47,342 nucleotides of DNA. It comes from DATAEK01 sp036258055 (GTDB lineage Bacteria > Acidobacteriota > Vicinamibacteria > Vicinamibacterales > 2-12-FULL-66-21). A program made the position numbers and the translations under genes. Below are positions 41,301-47,342 of this stretch, in pieces. Every line of letters starts with the position of its first letter. Position 1 is the stretch's first letter. The stretch is taken from contig DATAEK010000407.1 in NCBI GenBank assembly GCA_036258055.1, forward strand, positions 1 to 47,342. The letters are read 5' to 3'. The notes beneath the pieces were generated by a model. The model did not search any database and was not told where the DNA came from. It saw only the letters and a list, made by a program, of their open reading frames with translations.

Positions 41301-42830
41301 TCAGTGCTGAACGGGACCTGGCTGGCGGCCCGCCAGACGCGCGATCTCCGCGGTCAGCAGCATCGGCTCGAACGGCTTGGGAACGCAACTGACCTTTCCG
41401 TTCAGCAGCTCACGGAGGCGGCCATCGGTGCGCGCGACGCTGGTGAGGACGAGCGCGGGAATGCGGCCGCCGCGATCGGATTCGAGCGTTTGCACCTTGG
41501 CCACGAGCGAATAATAGTCGTGGTCCGACGTCACGTCGTCGCTGACCAGCACGTCCGGCCGCCATGATTCGAGGGCCTCCAGCGCCTCGCCGATAGACCC
41601 GGCCGTCCGCACGACGGCGCCACGCTGTTTCAGAACCGTTCTCAGGAGATCCCGGGCGTCGGCGTCTTCGTCCAACACGAGCACCCTAAGGCCCTCGAGC
41701 AGCGCGGGCGCGGACATCGCGGTCGGCAACGCGTCGGTCAACGGCGTCAGTTCCACAGGCTGCACGGGGAAGCTCGCGGTCATGACCGCACCGGTCCCGT
41801 CCTGAGCGTTCGCGGCAGTGATCGTACCGCCGTGCAGTGCCACCAACTCTCGCACGAGCGCCAGGCCGACCCCCAGCCCTCCGGCCGTCCGTGTCGTCGA
41901 CGCGTCCTGCTGCGCGAAACGCTCGAAGATGCGGGGCAGGAACGCCGGATCGATGCCTGGACCGGTATCCCGTACGATCAAGCGCGCCTGATCGCCGGTT
42001 GATTCCACCGTGAGATCGACGCGGCCGCCGCGCGGCGTGAACTTGATCGCGTTCGCCAGGAGATGCCAGACGATCTGCCGCAGACGATCGGGATCGGCGA
42101 GAACCGGAATCGGCGCGCCCGGAATCTTCGTGATGATCTGAACGGCCTTCGCATGCGCAGCAGGGCGAGCCGCCTCCGCCGCCTCACCTACGCAACTCTC
42201 GAGCGGAAGCACGTGACAGTCCACGCGCAACCGGCCCGTCATCGCTTTCGACGCATCGAGCAGTTCGCCCGTCATCTCCGCCTGGCGGCGCACGTTCCTC
42301 TCGATCGAATCGAGACCCTGGCCGGACATCCGCGCGTCGAGCTTGCCGGTTCGGAGAAGATGCACCCACCCGAGCACCGCATTGAGCGGCGTTCGCAGCT
42401 CGTGGGAAATGGTGGCCAGGAATTCGTCTTTCAACCGCGTCGCCGACTCTCCCTCGCGGAGCGCACGCTCCGCTTCCCGCGATTTCACCCGAGCGGCGCG
42501 CTGCGCATCGTGGAGGGCGGCGACGAGAACGGTGAGGATGAACGCCTGCGCCACGAAGAGCAGGAGATGCGTCCGGTGCGCTCCCCCGACATCAGCATCG
42601 CCGAGGCTCAGCGCGACCCCACCAATCGTGGCGAGAGCAGCCGGCAGCGTACCGGCCGTGAGTGCGACGACCAGAACCGCGGTGCCCATCAAGAGGAAGT
42701 GACTGCCGACATCGACGAGAGGGCCGAGCGCCGACTCCAACAACGCCACGCTCGCGAGGATCGCTGCGGCCAGCGCCAGACGAACCGGCGTGGTCAGTGT
42801 CGTATCCGGATACTCTCCCGCGTGGCTCAT
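41301..42830 (-). CDS. hybrid sensor histidine kinase with receiver domain
   Basis: The protein is about 509 residues. Four or so membrane helices (about 15-105) form the sensor part with no extracellular domain of size. A dimerisation domain carries the phosphorylated His in 'ISHELRTPLNAVLGW', then an HATPase domain with 'NAIKFTPRGGRVDL', 'DTGPGIDPAF' and 'GGLGVGLALVRELV'. A C-terminal receiver domain follows; 'VLVLDEDADARD' is the acidic pocket, 'DVLVSDDV' holds the phospho-acceptor Asp and 'VPKPFEP' the Lys. ATG 42830 is chosen; TTG 42887 would add 19 residues. treZ starts 15 nt downstream. Confidence 0.88.
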   Translation of the reverse strand: MSHAGEYPDTTLTTPVRLALAAAILASVALLESALGPLVDVGSHFLLMGTAVLVVALTAGTLPAALATIGGVALSLGDADVGGAHRTHLLLFVAQAFILTVLVAALHDAQRAARVKSREAERALREGESATRLKDEFLATISHELRTPLNAVLGWVHLLRTGKLDARMSGQGLDSIERNVRRQAEMTGELLDASKAMTGRLRVDCHVLPLESCVGEAAEAARPAAHAKAVQIITKIPGAPIPVLADPDRLRQIVWHLLANAIKFTPRGGRVDLTVESTGDQARLIVRDTGPGIDPAFLPRIFERFAQQDASTTRTAGGLGVGLALVRELVALHGGTITAANAQDGTGAVMTASFPVQPVELTPLTDALPTAMSAPALLEGLRVLVLDEDADARDLLRTVLKQRGAVVRTAGSIGEALEALESWRPDVLVSDDVTSDHDYYSLVAKVQTLESDRGGRIPALVLTSVARTDGRLRELLNGKVSCVPKPFEPMLLTAEIARLAGRQPGPVQH

Positions 42831-42914
42831 GACGTAATCCGTCCGTTCTCCACTCAGCAGCGCGTCCCGCTGCTGGATGGCTCGCAACCGTCATGCCACG
42901 GGGCGATCCAGCGA

Positions 42915-43646
42915 TCAGTTCGACTGCGAACGATCCCTGGGTTGATGCGCGGCCTCAGCCGGGGCGGCCGCCGGCTCGGCAGGTAACGTCTGGCGCTCGA
43001 CAGCATGCAGCTGCGTCCGCGGCGACGAGTCAGTCTGCACATCAGAACGCGCGACACTGCCGAGCACTTCGTCGATCAATCCGTATTCCTTCGCTTTTTT
43101 CGCATCCAGATAGAAGTCGTTCCGCTTCGTGTCGCGGATGATCTGCCGGAGTGACTTGCCCGATCGGCGAGCCAGGATCTGATAAATCTGGCTCTGCATT
43201 TGTTTCAGCCGATCGAGGTGTTGTGCGGCTGCGGTCGTGGATTGCCAGCCCGCCCATTTCGCGGGTTCGTGAATCATGATCCACGAGTGCGGAAACGCCA
43301 GCCGCCTTCCCGGGCTTGCTGCCTGCACGACCACCGATCCCATCGAATACGCCATGCCCTGCACGGTCACCGAGACGTCGATGCCCTGCGAGACGATGTG
43401 GCTGATCGTGTCGTGCAAGGCCAGACCGTCCGTGACATTGCCACCCGCGCTGTTCACATAGAGGTTGATCGGACGGCGGCCCTCATTGGCGAGCTCGCGC
43501 AGACGCTCGATAACCGTCCGCGCGCTGTCCTTGTCGATGTCGCCCACCAGATACACGTCCCGGAGGCGATCGGATTGCTCTTTGCGAAGGATCTCCTTTA
43601 CGGCGTCGACGAGATCGTTCAAGAGGCGATCGTTGATATCGCTCAT
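42915..43646 (-). CDS. clpP: ClpP-like serine protease
   Basis: The protein is about 243 residues, longer than the usual 195-210 because of a polar C-terminal tail. The active site is complete: Ser in 'GMAYSMGSVV', His in 'HSWIMIHEP' and Asp in 'FYLDAKKAKEYGLIDEV'. ClpP forms the proteolytic chamber used with ClpX or ClpA. No clpX lies next to it, so it may be a second copy. ATG 43646 is preferred; GTG 43655 is three codons upstream. Confidence 0.87.
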   Translation of the reverse strand: MSDINDRLLNDLVDAVKEILRKEQSDRLRDVYLVGDIDKDSARTVIERLRELANEGRRPINLYVNSAGGNVTDGLALHDTISHIVSQGIDVSVTVQGMAYSMGSVVVQAASPGRRLAFPHSWIMIHEPAKWAGWQSTTAAAQHLDRLKQMQSQIYQILARRSGKSLRQIIRDTKRNDFYLDAKKAKEYGLIDEVLGSVARSDVQTDSSPRTQLHAVERQTLPAEPAAAPAEAAHQPRDRSQSN

Positions 43647-43975
43647 AGGCACCAACCGCGCGCGTGTGCGTTCAGCCAGGCTCCGGCAGCCCGCCAGCGC
43701 ACGCGCGCCGACCGACGACAGACCGAGGAAGAGGAGGTGTCTGAGGCCGCGTACACACCACAGCTCATCCGATTCCCCGGGCCCTCCTCCCGTTCCGTTC
43801 GCGTTCCCGACAGGAGCCCGGCTATTCGATGCACTGGATGAATCCTCGATTGGGAGATCGCGACGATGATAAGCGAGGTGACGGCGGCACGGTACTCGTT
43901 TGTACCGGAATGCCCGGCAGCGACCCTCGGGACATGCCTCTCATTGACGTCGATCACCTCGAAGAAGGCGCTCAA
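43643..43975 (-). CDS. uncertain ORF between the DUF3052-like gene and clpP
   Basis: This frame of 110 codons starts with TTG 43975, which overlaps the upstream stop by 4 nt (TTGA). Its TGA overlaps the clpP ATG by 4 nt (ATGA). That double overlap is what one expects of an operon gene. The first 40 codons have high third-position GC like their neighbours, but the rest do not, and the protein matches nothing I recognise. It could equally be the untranslated region between two transcripts. No clear promoter is visible in this 325-nt stretch. Confidence 0.25.
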   Translation of the reverse strand: MSAFFEVIDVNERHVPRVAAGHSGTNEYRAAVTSLIIVAISQSRIHPVHRIAGLLSGTRTEREEGPGNRMSCGVYAASDTSSSSVCRRSARVRWRAAGAWLNAHARGWCL

Positions 43976-44595
43976 CGTTTAAGGGCTCGTTTCGCCACCG
44001 GGATGACGTATTTCTCGGCGCTCATGGCATCCGAGAAGCTCACGACCTTGACGTCGACGAGGCCGGCCCGCTTGCCGGCGGCCATCGTGTCCGATTCGGC
44101 GATGCCTGACTTTCCTTTGGGCCGGAGTACCCATACCGCGCCGTCGCGTTTGACAATCGCTGCGAGCGACTCGAGGCGATCCAGCGCTTCGCGCCGATCA
44201 ATGGAAAAGAAGATCAGGTCCGGAGGGGCGCTTGCGGAAGCACGCTTGACGATGGTCGCGCCGCGCGCGGTCAGCTCGCCTTCGAACGCTGCGTCTTGCG
44301 ACCCGACGAGCATGACCTTCATCAGCGGCTTCACTCCCAGCTTGTCGAGACGCGATGGCGGATTCGTGATCCGGCTCGCCCACTTCTCAGCGACTGCCCC
44401 AATCTCCAGCTCCGCGACGCGTTTCCCGAAGCGAACCCGCAAGCATCCATCCTTGGCCGTTGCGGAGGCAATCTCGCGCAGCGGAATGACCAGACGGAAC
44501 GGGCCGCGAAACAGGAGATCCTTGTGTTCGAGCCAGGCGGTGCCTCGAGCCGTTTCTCCGTCGATCCGAATCGTGCACGACGCGTCGTAGCCCAT
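43972..44595 (-). CDS. DUF3052-like protein
   Basis: The protein has 207 residues. The N-terminal half ('TARGTAWLEHKDLLFRGPF' and 'LRVRFGKRVAELEIG') looks like a small beta-domain. The C-terminal half, from 'LGVKPLMKVMLVG' to 'SAEKYVIPVAKR', has the layout of DUF3052, including 'IFFSIDRREALDRLESLAAI' and 'GAVWVLRPKGK'. The function is unknown. It lies 22 nt after the SRPBCC gene on the same strand and probably shares its transcript. Confidence 0.72.
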   Translation of the reverse strand: MGYDASCTIRIDGETARGTAWLEHKDLLFRGPFRLVIPLREIASATAKDGCLRVRFGKRVAELEIGAVAEKWASRITNPPSRLDKLGVKPLMKVMLVGSQDAAFEGELTARGATIVKRASASAPPDLIFFSIDRREALDRLESLAAIVKRDGAVWVLRPKGKSGIAESDTMAAGKRAGLVDVKVVSFSDAMSAEKYVIPVAKRALKR

Positions 44596-44617
44596 CGATG
44601 TCCTCGAGTGATGCGGA

Positions 44618-45127
44618 TCAACCCTGCCGGGCGCCCAGCTTCTTTTCCAGATTCGCGAGATACGTCTTCATTGTGCCGTCATACCCGAAGACGAACCGCG
44701 ACATGAACCTGAAGATCGGATTGTAGATTTGGCCGTCCTCTGTAATCGTCACTGTGCTGCCCCCCGGGGCCGGCGCAATCGCATAGGTCCAGGTGCCGCC
44801 GAACGGCAGCTTGGGATCAGCAATCCGGACCACCAGCAGGCGCGGCGGCTCGCTGTGCTGGACGACCAGCGGGATCTGACCGGCGCGGGTGTCCTCAATC
44901 CAATGGCGCCGGCCCTCGACGTCTGGAAGGGTCATCACGCGTTTGACGTCCGATCTCCAGGACGGAAACGCCTGGATGTCGGTGATGGTCGCCCAGACGG
45001 CTTCCGGCGCTGCCGGCAGCTGCAACTGCCGGCTGGCAGAGTGACCTTGCGGCAGCTGCGATCCGATCAGCCACACGAGCGCGGTGACCAATGCGAGCAC
45101 CCCCACAACGATGAGCACCCATCTCAT
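44618..45127 (-). CDS. SRPBCC-family protein with N-terminal membrane anchor
   Basis: The protein has 169 residues. One membrane helix (about 3-24) is followed by a START/polyketide-cyclase-like fold (about 30-165), with 'LPAAPEAVWATITDIQAFPSW' at its start and 'LANLEKKL' at its end. Such domains bind hydrophobic ligands. AAGGAGA lies 9 nt before the ATG. It follows the MarR gene by 116 nt and leads into the DUF3052-like gene, so MarR may regulate both. Confidence 0.8.
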   Translation of the reverse strand: MRWVLIVVGVLALVTALVWLIGSQLPQGHSASRQLQLPAAPEAVWATITDIQAFPSWRSDVKRVMTLPDVEGRRHWIEDTRAGQIPLVVQHSEPPRLLVVRIADPKLPFGGTWTYAIAPAPGGSTVTITEDGQIYNPIFRFMSRFVFGYDGTMKTYLANLEKKLGARQG

Positions 45128-45243
45128 GGTGTGTCTCCTTGTTATCGGTTCTTCGCTGCCGCTCTCCGCTACCCACTGCCGGCTACCCGCCAGCAGACGC
45201 TCGCCTCTCCGCCGGCCGCTGTCACTGGTGGGTGGTCAGCTCG

Positions 45244-45744
45244 CTACTGCCCTGACGCCTGCTCTGCCCGAGCCCGCGCCGAACCCCCCGCGTACTCCGC
45301 CATCTGACGCTCCGCCGCGTCCGCGAGCAGCGCGAGGCCCCGGACCGCGGCATCCCGTTCCTCGTCCGTGAGCCGCGCGACGAGCGCCTCGACCCGCGCG
45401 ACGTCGAGCACGGAGCTCGCCTGACGAACCCGCACACCCGCTGACGTCAACCGAAGGTGCACCCGTCGCTTGTCGGCCGCATCCCGCAGACGACTGACGT
45501 AACCCTTTCTCTCCAGCCGATCGATCGCGACCGACATCGTTGCCGGGGTGACGCCCATATGCCGGGCGAGATCGTTGAGGGTGGTCGGATCGACCTCGTC
45601 GAGGTGATCGAGCACGCTGGCCTGATGACGGCTCAGCGCCCGTTGCGTCTGCGGATCGCGGACGTGCCTCGTGTGACACGCGAAGTAGATGCGGGGGTAG
45701 AGGCTCATCACGCGGCCGGCGGCTTCTGCAATGCGATTGGCCAC
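45244..45744 (-). CDS. MarR-family transcriptional regulator
   Basis: The protein has 166 residues. A winged helix-turn-helix lies at about 35-105: 'TTLNDLARHMGVTPATMSVA' is the recognition region and 'KGYVSRLRDAADKRRVHLRL' the wing. Flanking helices form the dimer interface. MarR proteins usually repress their own and nearby operons and release DNA on binding a small phenolic or drug-like ligand. GTG 45744 lies 7 nt from its -10 box, so the message is probably leaderless. The divergent neighbour is an efflux adaptor. Confidence 0.9.
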   Translation of the reverse strand: MANRIAEAAGRVMSLYPRIYFACHTRHVRDPQTQRALSRHQASVLDHLDEVDPTTLNDLARHMGVTPATMSVAIDRLERKGYVSRLRDAADKRRVHLRLTSAGVRVRQASSVLDVARVEALVARLTDEERDAAVRGLALLADAAERQMAEYAGGSARARAEQASGQ

Positions 45745-45750
45745 CCGCGA

Positions 45751-45779
45751 AGTATCGGCAAATAATTTTGCTTTGTCAA
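45751..45779 (-). promoter_or_regulatory. marR promoter with operator in the spacer
   Basis: On the minus strand a perfect TTGACA (45779-45774) and GATACT (45756-45751) are 17 nt apart. The spacer holds GCAAA-TAAT-TTTGC (45758-45771), a perfect 5-bp inverted repeat that would block RNA polymerase if bound. The predicted start is at or next to GTG 45744. Autoregulation by the MarR protein is the natural reading. Confidence 0.6.
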
Positions 45780-46069
45780 ATCAAATATAATTCCCGTAAA
45801 TTGTTCTAAACCGGTAGGCTTGCAGTTCCGTCCAATGCTCCAACATCCCACGTGGAGACGCCGGGCCCCGGAGAATAATGGGGTGACCGTTTTCGGGACG
45901 CAAACATTCCGCAACCGGTCAGAACAGGCCGACGCCAGACCCCGGCGACACCTGGCAAGTCATTGAAGGCGAGATGGTTATCAGGCGCCTAAAGCGTGGC
46001 ACCCGGTTTTGCTTATCTGGACTGACGTCGGGGTTTCTTCAAACCCGGGTTCAGTAACAGAGGCAGGCA
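45780..46069 (+). promoter_or_regulatory. leader region of the efflux operon
   Basis: No gene is visible. A perfect TATAAT at 45786-45791 on the plus strand lacks a recognisable -35. GGGTTT-CTTC-AAACCC (46031-46046) is a perfect 6-bp hairpin 23 nt before the HlyD start; it could affect translation. A TGGCAC at about 45997 and TTGCT at about 46009 resemble a sigma54 promoter, but the spacing is one base too long. Confidence 0.4.
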
Positions 46070-47326
46070 ATGGTAGATATCGCACGTCCCGCGAGCGTCA
46101 AACGTCAAAAGAAGATCCGCCGGGCCATTTACGCTGGCGTCGCGCTCCTCGCGATCGTCGCAATCACCTTGGGCGTGTCGCGGCTGAAGCCGGCGGCCCC
46201 GTCGGTGGACCGCGCGACCGTCTGGATCGACACCGTCAAGCGCGGCCCGATCACTCGACAAGTCCGCGGGTCGGGCACGCTGATCCCTGAAGACATTCGA
46301 TGGATTCCGGCGACGACGCAAGGGCGCGTCGACAAGATCCTTCTGCGATCCGGTGCACAGGTGAAGCCGGACACGGTCATCCTCGAGATGAGCAACCCCG
46401 ACCTCCAGCAGTCGGTGAAAGAGGCGCAGCTCGCGTATCAGTCGGCGCAAGCGAACTTCCTCAATAAGAAGACCGATCTCGAGAGCCAGTTCCTCAACCA
46501 GCAGGCCGATGCTGCCACCATCGAGGCCAACTACAACCAGGCGGAAACGGACCTCAAAGCGAACGAGGAGCTCGAAAAGGAAGGCCTCGTCTCGAGTCTG
46601 ACGGTCAAGCTGAAGCGGACGCAGGCCGAGGACCTCAAGAACCGGCTCAAGATCGCGCGGCAGCGGCTCCAGATGACCGAGGACGGGCTCAAGTCACAGC
46701 TGGCACCGCAGGAAGCCGAAGTTAACCAGCGTCGCGCCGCGTACGAGTTGAGCGTGCGCAAGGTCGAGGATCTCCGCGTCAAGGCCGGCATGAGCGGTGT
46801 GCTGCAGGTGGTCCAGGTCGAGGTCGGTGCACAGGTGCAGCCGGGCGCCAACCTCGTTCGCGTCGCCGATCCCACCAACCTCAAAGCAGAGCTGCGGATC
46901 GCGGAAACGCAGACGAAGGACATCGTGATCGGCCAGTCGGCCGAAGTCGATACACGCAACGGAATTGTGCAGGGCCACGTCTCACGCATCGACGCATCGT
47001 CGACCAACGGAACGGTCGGCGTGGACGTCATTCTCGAAGGGCAACTGCCCCCCGGTTCGCGGCCGGATCTGAGCGTCGACGGCACGGTCAGACTCGAGAA
47101 GCTCGACGACGTGATCTACGTGGGGCGGCCGGCGTTCGGACAGGAGGAGAGCACGATCAGCCTGTTCAAGCTGCAGCCCAACGGCGAAGCGATTCGCACC
47201 AACGTGAAGCTTGGACGCAGCTCGGTCAACACGATCGAGATCAAGGAAGGCCTGAAGCCAGGCGATCAGGTGATTCTGTCCGACATGTCGACCTACGACC
47301 AGTTCGATCGGATCCAGTTGAAGTGA
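46070..47326 (+). CDS. HlyD/RND-type efflux periplasmic adaptor protein
   Basis: The protein has 418 residues. A membrane anchor (about 18-38) is followed by the first half of a lipoyl domain ('PATTQGRVDKILLRSGAQVK'), a long coiled coil (about 115-235, many Gln/Glu/Lys), the second lipoyl half ('AGMSGVLQVVQVEVGAQVQP') and a beta-barrel region ('LKAELRIAETQTKDIVIGQS') plus a membrane-proximal domain. It bridges an inner-membrane pump and an outer-membrane channel. In many relatives a MacB-type ABC transporter follows; here that lies beyond the window. Confidence 0.9.
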   Translation: MVDIARPASVKRQKKIRRAIYAGVALLAIVAITLGVSRLKPAAPSVDRATVWIDTVKRGPITRQVRGSGTLIPEDIRWIPATTQGRVDKILLRSGAQVKPDTVILEMSNPDLQQSVKEAQLAYQSAQANFLNKKTDLESQFLNQQADAATIEANYNQAETDLKANEELEKEGLVSSLTVKLKRTQAEDLKNRLKIARQRLQMTEDGLKSQLAPQEAEVNQRRAAYELSVRKVEDLRVKAGMSGVLQVVQVEVGAQVQPGANLVRVADPTNLKAELRIAETQTKDIVIGQSAEVDTRNGIVQGHVSRIDASSTNGTVGVDVILEGQLPPGSRPDLSVDGTVRLEKLDDVIYVGRPAFGQEESTISLFKLQPNGEAIRTNVKLGRSSVNTIEIKEGLKPGDQVILSDMSTYDQFDRIQLK

Positions 47327-47342
47327 CGCGGCGGTCCGCCGC

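Noticed and set aside
45990..46015. Sigma54-like promoter upstream of the efflux adaptor gene
   Set aside because: TGGCAC and TTGCT are 6 nt apart instead of 5, and sigma54 promoters tolerate little change in this spacing.

Overview
The window looks like a stretch of chromosome from a GC-rich Gram-negative bacterium. Outer-membrane barrel and lipoprotein signals, a System I cytochrome c maturation operon, and intergenic DNA full of short hairpins and simple repeats suggest Acidobacteriota, possibly class Vicinamibacteria. That placement is inference; there is no rRNA here to confirm it. Almost all content is vertical-looking chromosomal genes. I see no insertion sequence, prophage, CRISPR array or integron.

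Layout. 0.3-6.2 kb: a lipoprotein, a PA14-membrane-SGNH hydrolase, a convergent methyltransferase/GDSL lipoprotein pair, and a GlpD-type oxidoreductase. 6.3-12.2 kb: an envelope-glycan block (GT2 glycosyltransferase, hexapeptide acyltransferase and asparagine-synthase-like amidotransferase in one operon with a clear promoter; a DedA-like protein; a membrane glycosyltransferase). 12.4-17.2 kb: an outer-membrane barrel, RsbW-like kinase plus inositol monophosphatase, then aroA-aroK-metallophosphoesterase. 17.6-25.8 kb: a ten-gene minus-strand run, maf-ccmE-ccmF/H-two accessory membrane proteins-ccmA-ccmB-ccmC-ccmD-like-small membrane protein. 26.1-28.9 kb: DUF721/DciA-like, thiolase, 3-hydroxyacyl-CoA dehydrogenase, membrane protein. 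29.0-32.2 kb: recA, ftsB-like, tRNA-Phe, lipoprotein and nitrilase-family hydrolase. 32.3-37.3 kb: SPFH protein, an ABC exporter pair, rsgA, ankyrin lipoprotein. 37.4-42.8 kb: hybrid kinase-treZ-glycogen debranching enzyme. 42.9-45.7 kb: clpP, a DUF3052-like protein, SRPBCC protein and MarR regulator. 46.1-47.3 kb: an HlyD-type efflux adaptor whose partners must lie beyond the window.

The strongest candidate for something unusual is the cytochrome c maturation operon. CcmF carries a CcmH-like domain at its C-terminus with a remodelled Cys motif (CMCGTC). CcmE has Cys in a CxxxY motif where the classical heme-binding His should be. Two extra membrane proteins with CcmI-like helical segments are embedded in the operon. 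Together this looks like a mixed form of System I: the CcmE variant is known from systems lacking CcmH, yet here a CcmH domain persists, fused to CcmF.

A second theme is intergenic architecture. Several gaps hold short repeat or hairpin families of different types: opposed GATTG/CAATC arrays, hairpins with a constant GGTGGGG loop but different self-complementary arms, 8-nt tandem repeats, GTCCGGCT hairpins. Several starts also lie 6-9 nt from a -10-like box, which suggests leaderless transcripts.
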